This document shows positions 1-5,805 of a DNA stretch of 64,000 nucleotides, piece after piece (position 1 is the stretch's first letter; each line of letters starts with the position of its first letter). Made by a program: the position numbers and the translations under genes. The notes beneath the pieces are model-generated. The model was not told the DNA's origin and did not search any database. It saw nothing but the letters and a program-made list of their open reading frames with translations. This stretch comes from a virus: IMG/VR virus record IMGVR_UViG_3300036399_001571, positions 108,520 to 172,519 of that record; one strand, given 5' to 3'.

Positions 1-4
1 ACAG

Positions 5-43
5 AGCCCCGTCTTTGCCTTTGTTTGGTTGGTTTGCGGGGCT
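5..43. terminator. AGCCCCG/CGGGGCT stem-loop
   Basis: Seven-base arms AGCCCCG and CGGGGCT enclose a T-rich loop, followed on the plus strand by TTTT. This is the first of ten such hairpins between the small early genes; each probably ends or insulates a short transcript. Confidence 0.5.
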
Positions 44-59
44 TTTGGGCGCACGAAAA

Positions 60-92
60 AAAAGAGGGGCAGGTTTCCCCACCCCTCTCTCC
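60..92 (-). terminator. Rho-independent terminator
   Basis: Read on the minus strand, GAGGGG and CCCCTC arms form a hairpin followed by eight Ts. It lies 20 bases after the stop of the gene at 113-535 and is a classical intrinsic terminator for it. Confidence 0.8.
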
Positions 93-112
93 TTTTCGGT
101 AGCCAGTTGTGA

Positions 113-535
113 CTAGAGGTACTCCGACACCGACTTGAGAGTAGATGCGCTCACATACTCTTGGTCAGTCATCTTGAGGACACGGATTGCCTGCTTGATT
201 TCGTCAGTCTCGCGCTCGTACCTGTGTTCAGGGTATGTATCAACCTGTGTAGGTTCGGTTGGGAGTGCTGACTTTGGCAACTCCATAGTGACGCTGAACT
301 CCACCGTCTTGCTCTTGGAGTTGCTGGAATACCAACGCTGACGGCTTGCGTCAGTTATCACGCCCTTGCTCTTGACGAGTTTGAGGATAGCCAAGTTGTA
401 GGCTTCCTTTTCCTTCTCAAAACGGGCTTCCTCTTTTTCTTGATTGGCGAAACGCTGTTGGCGCTCTACCAATGCTTTCTCTAGTGATGAGATGAGAGTA
501 CCCACCTTCACCTTGACGGATATTGACTTACTCAT
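113..535 (-). CDS. Hypothetical early protein, 140 aa
   Basis: I do not recognise this protein. Residues 15-55 are rich in Glu, Lys and Gln and look helical or coiled-coil (LISSLEKALVERQQRF, KEEARFEKEKEAY); the middle has short beta-like stretches and the C-terminus is again charged. The ATG at 535 follows an AGGCAGGG-type ribosome binding site. It is a single-gene cassette with its own repeat-type promoter at 578-606 and a strong terminator at 60-92. Confidence 0.75.
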   Translation of the reverse strand: MSKSISVKVKVGTLISSLEKALVERQQRFANQEKEEARFEKEKEAYNLAILKLVKSKGVITDASRQRWYSSNSKSKTVEFSVTMELPKSALPTEPTQVDTYPEHRYERETDEIKQAIRVLKMTDQEYVSASTLKSVSEYL

Positions 536-577
536 TATGCCCTGCCTTTCGTAGTAGTTGATTGGGGCAGTAACGAC

Positions 578-606
578 ATTACAACACCCGATATCAGATT
601 TACAAA
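578..606 (-). promoter_or_regulatory. Early repeat promoter, copy 1
   Basis: Minus-strand reading gives TTGTAAATCTGATATC, then TGTAAT as a -10-like hexamer 16 bases after TTGTAA. The copy sits upstream of the gene at 113-535 and matches 17 further copies in the window. Confidence 0.7.
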
Positions 607-693
607 GTGCTTTCCGCCACCGTCATCTAAACACCGATACTTGACAAGCCCTCTCACACCTGCTAGCGCACCAACTTTTTTCGGCTGGTTGGG

Positions 694-707
694 CGAACAT
701 ATGTTCG
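694..707. promoter_or_regulatory. LexA/SOS-box-like palindrome 1
   Basis: CGAACATATGTTCG is a perfect palindrome that fits the CGAAC-R-NN-Y-GTTCG consensus of LexA boxes in actinobacteria and Bacillus. It lies 88 bases upstream of early promoter copy 1 and beside the hairpin at 711-742. Confidence 0.6.
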
Positions 708-710
708 GTG

Positions 711-742
711 AGCCCCGGTGGGTCAGCCCGCACGGCGGGGCT
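711..742. terminator. AGCCCCG/CGGGGCT stem-loop
   Basis: AGCCCCG and CGGGGCT arms close a GC-rich loop in the gap after the stop of the DUF3846-like gene. There is no clear T-run, so termination is inferred from its position and its repetition. Confidence 0.45.
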
Positions 743-797
743 TATTCATAAAAAATGGCAGAGAGCTCGAAGCCCCCTGCCTAATTTTTATCGAGTG

Positions 798-1202
798 TCA
801 GTCTCTCCACTCCGTGACCACTGGCGTCAAGTCCATGCTCTCTCTGCTGTTGTTTATCATGGTGCCCAACTCCAAGTCATGTGAAGCCTCTAGAGCCATG
901 TTGGCAAAGTGTTCTGTCATGAAGTCGCTCGGAACGTCAGTGTCATAGCCTTCATCGTCAGCGATACCGACCAGCACAGCGTCACCAGCGAGAACCCTGC
1001 GGAACAACAAAGACGTGATGTTGTTTGTCGGCAGGTCAATGAGCAAGCCTTCGTCATGTACGTAGGCAGTAACGCCCATTTCCCAATCGTTCACACAGTC
1101 AAACCAGCCACCAACTAATTCGTGAATGACGGTATGCGCACCGTCACGTGGAATGTCAATAGCGGTTACTTCACCGCTTGTTTTCACGAGTACTGCTTTC
1201 AT
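798..1202 (-). CDS. DUF3846-like protein, 134 aa
   Basis: The N-terminus MKAVLVKTSGEVTAIDI, the central HELVGGWFDCV and the following DEGLLIDLPTNNITSLLF stretch fit the DUF3846 pattern, a small domain common in actinophages and plasmids whose role is not known. Length is typical. The ATG at 1202 is the only sensible start and is preceded by promoter copy 2 (1234-1262). The family assignment is from remembered motifs, not a search. Confidence 0.7.
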   Translation of the reverse strand: MKAVLVKTSGEVTAIDIPRDGAHTVIHELVGGWFDCVNDWEMGVTAYVHDEGLLIDLPTNNITSLLFRRVLAGDAVLVGIADDEGYDTDVPSDFMTEHFANMALEASHDLELGTMINNSRESMDLTPVVTEWRD

Positions 1203-1233
1203 TTTTTCCCTCTTTCGTAGTAGTTGATTAGAG

Positions 1234-1262
1234 ATTACAGGAATAGATATCAGATTTACAAA
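1234..1262 (-). promoter_or_regulatory. Early repeat promoter, copy 2
   Basis: TTGTAAATCTGATATC with TGTAAT at the same 16-base spacing as copy 1; it serves the gene at 798-1202. Confidence 0.7.
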
Positions 1263-1271
1263 ACAATTTGA

Positions 1272-1436
1272 TTAGTGAACTAAATTACTTTCGGGAACGA
1301 TTGCGAGTGGGTCAAACTTTCCTGAACCACTTACACGAACCAAGTAACGCAGGTGATTGTCGTAACCAACAACCACTCCACTGATGATGTTCCCGTGATT
1401 GTCACGGTACGCCACCTGCGAACCCTCGTCTTTCAT
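1272..1436 (-). CDS. Small hypothetical protein, 54 aa
   Basis: The protein begins MKDEGSQVAYRDNHG and alternates short beta-like segments with Gly/Asn turns (VVVGYDNHLRYLVRV), suggesting a small barrel; I do not recognise it. An in-frame extension to 1646 exists, but it would run back through promoter copy 3, and the ATG at 1436 has a GAAAGGGG ribosome binding site 5 bases upstream, so the short form is chosen. Confidence 0.7.
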   Translation of the reverse strand: MKDEGSQVAYRDNHGNIISGVVVGYDNHLRYLVRVSGSGKFDPLAIVPESNLVH

Positions 1437-1464
1437 AAGCACCCCTTTCGTTGAGTAGTAGTAC

Positions 1465-1493
1465 CTTACAGGAACCGATATCAGATTTACAAA
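1465..1493 (-). promoter_or_regulatory. Early repeat promoter, copy 3
   Basis: TTGTAAATCTGATATC with TGTAAG as the -10-like hexamer after 16 bases; it drives the 54-aa gene at 1272-1436. Confidence 0.7.
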
Positions 1494-1500
1494 AATACAT

Positions 1501-1538
1501 AGCCCCGCTAGCTTTGCGACAGGTTGTACAGCGGGGCT
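1501..1538. terminator. AGCCCCGC/GCGGGGCT stem-loop
   Basis: Eight-base arms with a TTT tail on the plus strand, placed directly upstream of promoter copy 3. It probably separates the cassette of the gene at 1619-1855 from the next one. Confidence 0.55.
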
Positions 1539-1618
1539 TTCATAGCGGCAAATAGATTGCGCTGCGCACCCATTACTAGAAGTGGGTTCTGTTGCCAAGC
1601 CCCACTCGGCTCCGTTTG

Positions 1619-1855
1619 TTAGACAGTGATGGTTCCACCTTCCCAAATGCCTCGGGTGCGGTGTCCTACCAGTGGATACTCATAGTTGAGGTATCCAAGT
1701 GGGTAGTCCGCAGCGAAGCGATTTGTTGCGATGACGGTCGCCATGTCAATGCCACAGCGCTCCAAGTCACGCACAAAGGACAGAATCAGGTGTGTGTAAA
1801 CCACACGCTGACGAATCATCTGTCCATCGTGGAACTGAAGAATGCTCTTTTTCAT
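1619..1855 (-). CDS. Hypothetical early protein, 78 aa
   Basis: MKKSILQFHDGQMIRQRVVYTHLILSF... has no motif I recognise. A GTG six bases further upstream is in frame, but it overlaps the ribosome binding site GAAAGGGGG, so the ATG at 1855 is preferred. It is a single-gene cassette behind promoter copy 4. Confidence 0.7.
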   Translation of the reverse strand: MKKSILQFHDGQMIRQRVVYTHLILSFVRDLERCGIDMATVIATNRFAADYPLGYLNYEYPLVGHRTRGIWEGGTITV

Positions 1856-1909
1856 ATTCACCCCCTTTCAAAGAAGTGTGGTTCGAGCGGTTCTCGAACG
1901 CAGTAGCAC

Positions 1910-1938
1910 CTTAGTAAACCCGATATCAGATTTACAAA
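1910..1938 (-). promoter_or_regulatory. Early repeat promoter, copy 4
   Basis: TTGTAAATCTGATATC is conserved; the -10-like hexamer is ACTAAG. It lies 55 bases upstream of the gene at 1619-1855. Confidence 0.7.
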
Positions 1939-1972
1939 ACAGCAAGGGCGCAAATAAGCCCCGGCACAACTC

Positions 1973-2143
1973 CTACCGCATGCTCCCTGAATACATTCTG
2001 TCCTGAAGGTCTGCGAAGTGATAATCGCACAATGAAACGGTAATAACGCCACTCTCATACTGGCGCACAGTGCCACCGCACATATCTGCGCTATCGGCAT
2101 TGGTGTCGTATTCTCGGCATTGTTGGTGTGTTTGGTTATTCAT
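1973..2143 (-). CDS. Small Cys/His protein, 56 aa
   Basis: This gene reads MNNQTHQQCREYD... and ends in YSGSMR. Cysteines at about 9, 22 and 39 and a CDYH motif at 39-42 could bind zinc, which is an inference. No strong ribosome binding site is seen; the start lies about 12 bases after the -10-like sequence of promoter copy 5, so the mRNA may be nearly leaderless. Confidence 0.55.
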   Translation of the reverse strand: MNNQTHQQCREYDTNADSADMCGGTVRQYESGVITVSLCDYHFADLQDRMYSGSMR

Positions 2144-2154
2144 AGTGATATGAC

Positions 2155-2183
2155 CTTATCAAACTAGATATCAGATTTCCAAA
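2155..2183 (-). promoter_or_regulatory. Early repeat promoter, copy 5
   Basis: One base differs in the first box (TTGGAAATCTGATATC); the -10-like hexamer is GATAAG. The start of the 56-aa gene follows immediately. Confidence 0.6.
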
Positions 2184-2193
2184 TTGAACAATA

Positions 2194-2238
2194 AGCCCCG
2201 GCATTAGGAGAAAGCAATACCTCTAATGAGGCGGGGCT
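2194..2238. terminator. Extended AGCCCCG stem-loop
   Basis: AGCCCCG and CGGGGCT arms contain a second pair CATTAG/CTAATG, making a long two-part hairpin after the 100-aa gene and before promoter copy 5. Confidence 0.55.
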
Positions 2239-2301
2239 CCTGGCCAAATAAGTGACGCAGGTTTCCCCACGCCACCTAATCGGTTGAACTTGCTTCGCTG
2301 A

Positions 2302-2604
2302 TTATTCCTCGTAGCGAAGGTCGTAATCCTCAATGTCGTCACACCATGCGCCAAGGTGGTGAGATTCAATGATTGCCCATGCAGGCGCACTCGTCTTACC
2401 CTTCCACGACACACCTTCAGGCAATTCAATGAGTTCATCCCCACTGAAGTCTGCGTTGTAACTGTCAATTGCTTGAATGCACACTGGCACCATTGACAAT
2501 GGCACTGGCGGGTAGTGATTACTCCGCAGGTGGATTGCTAGGGCTGTATCCAGTGATAGGCCCATGTCGTTGTCGGCTAGTTCGCTTGCTAACTGATTAC
2601 CCAT
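2302..2604 (-). CDS. Hypothetical early protein, 100 aa
   Basis: An acidic protein ending in DDIEDYDLRYEE, with no family I recognise. The ATG at 2604 has a GAAGGGGGC ribosome binding site. The transcript from promoter copy 6 would carry an unusual leader of more than 100 bases that folds into a branched structure (2637-2709), so expression may be controlled after transcription starts. Confidence 0.7.
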   Translation of the reverse strand: MGNQLASELADNDMGLSLDTALAIHLRSNHYPPVPLSMVPVCIQAIDSYNADFSGDELIELPEGVSWKGKTSAPAWAIIESHHLGAWCDDIEDYDLRYEE

Positions 2605-2636
2605 TATTTGCCCCCTTCAGGACTAGTAGTAGTGAA

Positions 2637-2709
2637 GTTGGTGGGAGCCTGTCGGGGGACATTTCCATCCCCCGATTAGCGTTATAGGACACTCTTCAGT
2701 CCCACCAAC
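2637..2709 (-). promoter_or_regulatory. Branched structured 5' leader, riboswitch-like
   Basis: In the minus-strand RNA a perfect 10-bp outer stem (GUUGGUGGGA with UCCCACCAAC) encloses two hairpins: GGAC/GUCC and an 8-bp UCGGGGGA/UCCCCCGA stem. This makes a three-way junction between promoter copy 6 and the ribosome binding site of the gene at 2302-2604. The other early leaders are short and have nothing similar. The ligand, if any, is unknown. Confidence 0.5.
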
Positions 2710-2718
2710 AGTAAACAC

Positions 2719-2746
2719 TTTACGGTATGCGATATCAAATTTACAA
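2719..2746 (-). promoter_or_regulatory. Early repeat promoter, copy 6
   Basis: TTGTAAATTTGATATC (one change) with CGTAAA as the -10-like hexamer. Transcription would begin just before the structured leader. Confidence 0.65.
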
Positions 2747-2787
2747 TTCACGACTGGCCACCCCTGCGCCTTCAGGAGCGTGGTTTG

Positions 2788-2830
2788 AGCCCCGCATACC
2801 AACTGTCTTGGGTGTTGGAGTGGCGGGGCT
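2788..2830. terminator. AGCCCCG/CGGGGCT stem-loop
   Basis: Arms AGCCCCG and CGGGGCT lie between the ATA-start gene at 2894-3133 and promoter copy 6. Confidence 0.5.
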
Positions 2831-2893
2831 ATAAAGCCAAAAAAGTCGAGCAACCTACTGGCTGCCCGACTTCTCGGAGGGTTTTACTGGCGC

Positions 2894-3133
2894 TTACTGG
2901 CGCTGGAGTTTGTACAACTCGTAAATCCAGCCAGTGCCACCGCCGTAGTGATACTTCTCACCAACAGTGTTCTTCATTTCGTACAGCGCGTCATCCAACA
3001 TGTAGATGGCTCCCTCTCCTTCTTCGCTCTCGAGATTCCTGAGCATTTCAGTCATCTCATCGAGCAAGGTCCTAAGTTCTTGGGCGATTTCCCCAACACT
3101 CTTTACCTTTTCTTCTTCCAGTATTTCGTCTAT
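2894..3133 (-). CDS. Paralogue of the gene at 3490-3738, apparent ATA start
   Basis: The open frame encodes 79 residues starting IDEILEEEKVKSVGEIAQEL and ending GWIYELYKLQRQ. The C-terminal GEKYHYGGGTGWIYEL resembles GSYWYGSADGWERAL of the neighbour at 3490-3738, and the two leaders are nearly identical (promoter, parS-like palindrome, AAAGGGGAAAG). At the spacing where the neighbour has ATG, this copy has ATA. Either AUA is used, or initiation occurs at an internal ATG, or the gene is inactivated. Confidence 0.5.
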   Translation of the reverse strand: MDEILEEEKVKSVGEIAQELRTLLDEMTEMLRNLESEEGEGAIYMLDDALYEMKNTVGEKYHYGGGTGWIYELYKLQRQ

Positions 3134-3153
3134 GTCTTTCCCCTTTGTTCGAA

Positions 3154-3169
3154 TGTTCCACGTGGAACA
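3154..3169. promoter_or_regulatory. parS-like palindrome 1
   Basis: TGTTCCACGTGGAACA is a perfect 16-bp palindrome (extended to 20 bp by AA/TT) identical to the form of chromosomal parS sites bound by ParB in many bacteria. It lies between promoter copy 7 and the ribosome binding site of the gene at 2894-3133. Confidence 0.6.
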
Positions 3170-3187
3170 TTTCCTTACAAGACCAAC

Positions 3188-3215
3188 TCTAGTACACCTG
3201 ATATCAGATTTACAA
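3188..3215 (-). promoter_or_regulatory. Early repeat promoter, copy 7
   Basis: TTGTAAATCTGATATC with TACTAG as the -10-like sequence. A diverged sister copy at 3801-3826 keeps the downstream half exactly. Confidence 0.7.
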
Positions 3216-3226
3216 CTTCACTTTTT

Positions 3227-3272
3227 AGCCCCGTCTTGGGGCGAACATATGTTTGCAGCCGTAGGCGGGGCT
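3227..3272. terminator. AGCCCCG stem-loop with LexA-like box in the loop
   Basis: AGCCCCG/CGGGGCT arms enclose a loop that contains CGAACATATGTTTG. It separates the two-gene cassette at 3317-3738 from promoter copy 7. Confidence 0.5.
3242..3255. promoter_or_regulatory. LexA/SOS-box-like palindrome 2
   Basis: CGAACATATGTTTG differs by one base from a perfect CGAAC-N4-GTTCG box and lies 27 bases upstream of promoter copy 7. Confidence 0.5.
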
Positions 3273-3316
3273 ATAAAACTAAAATGTCGGGCAACCGATT
3301 TGGCTACCCGACACTT

Positions 3317-3493
3317 TCAGTCGATTTGGATTTTGTCAAACACTTCGGCTCGAGCATTGAGCATCGCCCAATGAAAAGCGTCCATGAAAATCTGCTGCTT
3401 CTCTGCCGACCTGAACTCTCGCTCGGCGTGGGCTCGAGCCTCGGCGGTCTTAACCGCCAAGAGCCCGACCCACCACTCGACCTTCTCGTTCAC
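3317..3493 (-). CDS. Small helical protein, 58 aa, coupled to upstream gene
   Basis: GTG start at 3493; the protein reads (M)NEKVEWWVGLLAVKTAEARAH and continues charged and helical to VFDKIQID. The GTG overlaps the TGA of the gene at 3490-3738 as GTGA, so the two are probably translationally coupled. I do not recognise a family. Confidence 0.6.
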   Translation of the reverse strand: MNEKVEWWVGLLAVKTAEARAHAEREFRSAEKQQIFMDAFHWAMLNARAEVFDKIQID

Positions 3494-3738
3494 CAGTTAG
3501 CCGAGTTAAACGGCTCTTTGTTTGGTTCTTTGAGCGCTCGCTCCCAGCCGTCGGCACTGCCGTACCAGTAACTTCCCTTGTAATCACTGACGATGTAGCC
3601 GAGTTTCCCTAGCACTGCTTCCTCGATTGTCTCGTCCTCGGGTTGGCTGTCGAGTATCTCGAGTAGTTCGAGTACCGCTTCCCTGATTTCATCAAGAGCC
3701 TTCGCTCCTGCTTTCCGCACCTCTACTTGACCTTCCAT
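3490..3738 (-). CDS. Hypothetical early protein, 82 aa
   Basis: MEGQVEVRKAGAKALDEIRE... is acidic and helical in its first half; GSYWYGSADGWERAL near residue 65 is shared in outline with the paralogue at 2894-3133. The ATG at 3738 has a GGGGAAAG ribosome binding site. The leader carries a parS-like palindrome (3760-3775). It is the first gene of a two-gene unit with 3317-3493. Confidence 0.7.
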   Translation of the reverse strand: MEGQVEVRKAGAKALDEIREAVLELLEILDSQPEDETIEEAVLGKLGYIVSDYKGSYWYGSADGWERALKEPNKEPFNSANW

Positions 3739-3759
3739 TACTTTCCCCTTTTCTCGGAA

Positions 3760-3775
3760 TGTTCCACGTGGAACA
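3760..3775. promoter_or_regulatory. parS-like palindrome 2
   Basis: A second perfect TGTTCCACGTGGAACA, again between promoter and ribosome binding site. The flanking leader sequence is otherwise duplicated from 3150-3195, so the site was copied together with the gene. Confidence 0.6.
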
Positions 3776-3800
3776 TTCGGTTTTTCTTACAAGACCAACT

Positions 3801-3826
3801 CTAGTACACCCGAAAGAGAATTGCAA
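3801..3826 (-). promoter_or_regulatory. Diverged early promoter (sister of copy 7)
   Basis: The downstream half (GTGTACTAGAGTTGGTC in the minus strand) matches copy 7 exactly, but the GATATCAGATTTACAA box has become GAAAGAGAATTGCAA. TTGCAA and TACTAG remain at promoter-like spacing, which suggests the two hexamers matter for transcription and the GATATC part for something else. Confidence 0.45.
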
Positions 3827-3837
3827 CTTTTATTTAT

Positions 3838-3923
3838 AGCCCCGCAGAAGTTTTTTTCATTTAACATACAGATGACATACAGGTAACATACAAATTTTCG
3901 TCAGCAGAAGGGCAGGCGGGGCT
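3838..3923. terminator. Long AGCCCCGC stem-loop with ACATACA repeats
   Basis: AGCCCCGC and GCGGGGCT arms are 70 bases apart; the loop holds three direct ACATACA repeats at 3873-3893. It lies after the 84-aa gene at 4031-4285 and before the diverged promoter. Confidence 0.4.
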
Positions 3924-3930
3924 GTTTTGA

Positions 3931-4002
3931 GAAAAAAATAAGCCACACCAAAACTCAACGCAGGTTGAAAGGGGTAAAACGCGGAGTAATGGTGTGGCTA
4001 TT
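3931..4002 (-). terminator. Rho-independent terminator
   Basis: Minus-strand AGCCACACC and GGTGTGGCT arms are followed by TTATTTTTTT. It ends the two-gene unit 4031-4533. Confidence 0.65.
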
Positions 4003-4030
4003 TATTAGTAGGTATTGCTACCCACTAAAC

Positions 4031-4285
4031 CTAGTTTGACATTTCGTGAGTTTGCTCGTCAAACCTTCCAACTAAGTGAGGCTGTAATACCTCGTTGTAT
4101 CCGTCTGCAATACTGCAAGCCTGCGAGTGAGAAACACAGGGCATTGAGTATTGTAGGAAGTCGCTACTGTCTCCAGTAGGTGACTGAATATGAAGCATTA
4201 CTGCCCAAGTAGTAGAAACCCCATAAACCTGCATTGGGTCGTGGACTACTTGTGCGCTAACGATAGAACCTTTACCTGATTTCAT
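4031..4285 (-). CDS. Hypothetical early protein, 84 aa
   Basis: MKSGKGSIVSAQVVHDPMQVYG... with a cysteine pair around SMPCVSHSQACSIADGY; no family recognised. The ATG at 4285 overlaps the stop of the upstream gene as TAATG and has GAAAGGTAGG upstream; the longer in-frame start at 4333 lies inside the upstream gene and is not used here. Confidence 0.65.
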   Translation of the reverse strand: MKSGKGSIVSAQVVHDPMQVYGVSTTWAVMLHIQSPTGDSSDFLQYSMPCVSHSQACSIADGYNEVLQPHLVGRFDEQTHEMSN

Positions 4286-4533
4286 TACTTGCCTACCTTT
4301 CCAGTAGTGAGTGTTTGCTCTAGGACTAGCCACGAGTGACCAGAACTTGTGTTTGCGTGGATTTGGAAACTGTAAGTGTTGTAGTCGCCTACACTCTCCC
4401 AGTATTCCGAAGCCTCGTCAGTTGCCAACCAAGCCTCACACTCTTTACGAGTGTCTGCCTCAAAGGCTGGCGTGTCGCTATCTGGGAGACAGCCTGCGCT
4501 TGCCCACCAAACCTGATAAACGGTATGTTTCAT
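4285..4533 (-). CDS. Hypothetical early protein, 82 aa
   Basis: MKHTVYQVWWASAGCLPDSDTPAFEADTRKECEAWL... has the look of small phage proteins that begin with a strand and then a helix holding the KECEAWL stretch. Function unknown. It is the first gene of a coupled pair with 4031-4285 behind promoter copy 8. Confidence 0.7.
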   Translation of the reverse strand: MKHTVYQVWWASAGCLPDSDTPAFEADTRKECEAWLATDEASEYWESVGDYNTYSFQIHANTSSGHSWLVLEQTLTTGKVGK

Positions 4534-4584
4534 AATTTCCCCTTTCCGAGAAACTTACGGGGATACTTTCCCCGTTGAGATAAC

Positions 4585-4612
4585 AGTACAGGACTAGATA
4601 TCAGATTTACAA
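4585..4612 (-). promoter_or_regulatory. Early repeat promoter, copy 8
   Basis: TTGTAAATCTGATATC with TGTACT as the -10-like hexamer; it serves the pair 4285-4533 and 4031-4285. Confidence 0.7.
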
Positions 4613-4614
4613 AA

Positions 4615-4710
4615 TTACTTATTGCGCTTTATTACTGCGTAGATATAGGTAAAGATAACGCCACTAAGAAACCCAATAATTAGCCCTTGTGTGTACATAA
4701 CTGCTTGCAC
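4615..4710 (-). CDS. Tiny membrane protein, 31 aa
   Basis: GTG start (an ATG four codons later is an alternative). The product, (M)QAVMYTQGLIIGFLSG then VIFTYIYAVIKRNK, is one transmembrane helix with a basic C-terminal end. GGAAAG is the ribosome binding site and a consensus-like TTGACA/TAATTT promoter lies upstream (4740-4768). It is comparable in size to holin-like or membrane-modulating phage peptides, but function is unknown. Confidence 0.55.
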   Translation of the reverse strand: MQAVMYTQGLIIGFLSGVIFTYIYAVIKRNK

Positions 4711-4739
4711 GATTTTTTCTTTCCGTTGTAGGTGATACT

Positions 4740-4768
4740 AAATTACAGGCTTGTAGTGATTATGTCAA
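4740..4768 (-). promoter_or_regulatory. Sigma-70-type promoter
   Basis: TTGACA and TAATTT are separated by 17 bases. This is a conventional promoter rather than the repeated early element and precedes the 31-aa membrane protein gene. Confidence 0.6.
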
Positions 4769-4780
4769 GGATTTCGATAT

Positions 4781-4821
4781 AGCCCCGCATATCGGGCTGA
4801 GCCCGTCTAATAGCCGGGGCT
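4781..4821. terminator. AGCCCCG/CGGGGCT stem-loop
   Basis: AGCCCCG and CGGGGCT arms, with an inner CGGGCT/AGCCCG pair, after the 84-aa gene at 4866-5120. Confidence 0.5.
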
Positions 4822-4865
4822 CCGGGAAAAATTTCAGCCGGGTGAACAGGCTGAAACTGGTGGGC

Positions 4866-5120
4866 TCACCAAGTCGAAAGGTCGACGCCCCCGTGTGGGA
4901 AGTTCTCGGCGAAGCCTGTCGTCCAAATCGAGTTGCCTGTTGGGCACCTGTAAGTGTCGTGCTCCCCGAGCTTGTCCAGTATGTCCACGATGACTTCGTC
5001 ACCAGCGACTGTCACCAGTATCACATGGCCCTCGTAGACCTTGTATGAGCTGTCGCCAGCGTTGATGTATGTACCAATGCGCAGCTTCTCTGCGTCTACG
5101 AGCTGTGGCGTGTAGTTCAT
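4866..5120 (-). CDS. Hypothetical early protein, 84 aa
   Basis: MNYTPQLVDAEKLRIGTYINAGDSSYKVYEG... is beta-rich with VILVTVAGDEVIVDILDKL, consistent with a small barrel; not recognised. The ATG overlaps the TGA of the upstream 41-aa gene, so an ORF start further upstream is rejected. Confidence 0.65.
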   Translation of the reverse strand: MNYTPQLVDAEKLRIGTYINAGDSSYKVYEGHVILVTVAGDEVIVDILDKLGEHDTYRCPTGNSIWTTGFAENFPHGGVDLSTW

Positions 5121-5242
5121 TCCCAATCCAACCCGTCTGTGAAGGCCTCGTTCTCTGCGTACCACGCAAGGTCGTCCTCTTGTACGAGGTGCCCGTCCAG
5201 TGTGTACTCCCCGTCATCCCACGGGTTGAATTCTGCTTTCAT
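5117..5242 (-). CDS. Small acidic protein, 41 aa
   Basis: MKAEFNPWDDGEYTLDGHLV then QEDDLAWYAENEAFTDGLDWE: strongly acidic and aromatic, no family recognised. The ATG at 5242 has a GAAAGGGGC ribosome binding site; its stop overlaps the next start as ATGA. It is first in a two-gene unit behind promoter copy 9. Confidence 0.65.
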   Translation of the reverse strand: MKAEFNPWDDGEYTLDGHLVQEDDLAWYAENEAFTDGLDWE

Positions 5243-5283
5243 TTTGTGCCCCTTTCAGTTGGCCTTGCTTCCGTGCTCCAAAC

Positions 5284-5312
5284 ATTACAACACGCGATAT
5301 CAGATTTACAAA
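5284..5312 (-). promoter_or_regulatory. Early repeat promoter, copy 9
   Basis: TTGTAAATCTGATATC with TGTAAT; serves the 41-aa and 84-aa genes. Confidence 0.7.
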
Positions 5313-5335
5313 ACGGGCGAACAGGCCAGCCCGGG

Positions 5336-5349
5336 CGAACATGTGTTCG
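5336..5349. promoter_or_regulatory. LexA/SOS-box-like palindrome 3
   Basis: CGAACATGTGTTCG keeps both CGAAC and GTTCG arms and lies 24 bases upstream of promoter copy 9. Confidence 0.6.
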
Positions 5350-5406
5350 TGCGCGACCCGGAGTCCCGGCTATCAGGCGCGAGCGCCGGGGCTCATGGAA
5401 AATTTT

Positions 5407-5445
5407 GGGGGTGTAACAAGGTTTTTATTCCCTGTCACACCCCCT
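5407..5445. terminator. Stem-loop terminator
   Basis: GGGGGTGTAACAAGG pairs imperfectly with CCCTGTCACACCCC directly after the stop of the gene at 5451-5768. T-runs are weak on either strand. Confidence 0.5.
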
Positions 5446-5450
5446 CGGGT

Positions 5451-5768
5451 TTAGAACTCGTAGGAGTAGTAGTACCTGCGACCGCTCAGGTGAAGCACAG
5501 CCCAACTATCCAACGAATCACCAATCTGAACCCACCTTCCGTTTTTGCGGAGTGTAAAGCAAGCGGTTGGGTTGTTTGGGTTTGGTGTAATTTCCCAGTC
5601 GTTGCTGTAAGGCTTCGCACCTTCGGCTGGCTTGACATCGTCTTGCTGAACGATAATCTTCTTGCCGTTTTCACTGACGAAAACAATCGTTACTGAGTGA
5701 GTGTCCACTCCGTTGCTTACGTGTGCGCCGTTTCCGACTACTGGCTTTATTCTTTCCTTGGTTTCCAT
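5451..5768 (-). CDS. Hypothetical early protein, 105 aa
   Basis: METKERIKPVVGNGAHVSNG..., with alternating strands (VTIVFVSENGKKIIVQQ, ACFTLRKNGRWVQIG) and a C-terminal SGRRYYYSYEF. It looks like a compact beta protein; I do not recognise it. Single-gene cassette with promoter copy 10 and its own hairpin. Confidence 0.7.
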   Translation of the reverse strand: METKERIKPVVGNGAHVSNGVDTHSVTIVFVSENGKKIIVQQDDVKPAEGAKPYSNDWEITPNPNNPTACFTLRKNGRWVQIGDSLDSWAVLHLSGRRYYYSYEF

Positions 5769-5805
5769 TGTGTCCCCTTTCGTGGAACTCGTTTACAAAA
5801 TAAAC

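Noticed and set aside
1272-1646. Longer form of the 54-aa early gene
   Set aside because: The extension would be translated back through promoter copy 3 and the hairpin at 1501; the internal ATG has a proper ribosome binding site.
1858-2100. 80-aa minus-strand ORF
   Set aside because: It runs through promoter copy 4 and overlaps the better supported 56-aa gene at 1973-2143 in another frame.
3872-3893. Three ACATACA repeats as a possible iteron origin
   Set aside because: Only three short copies with no adjacent replication initiator or AT-rich unwinding region.
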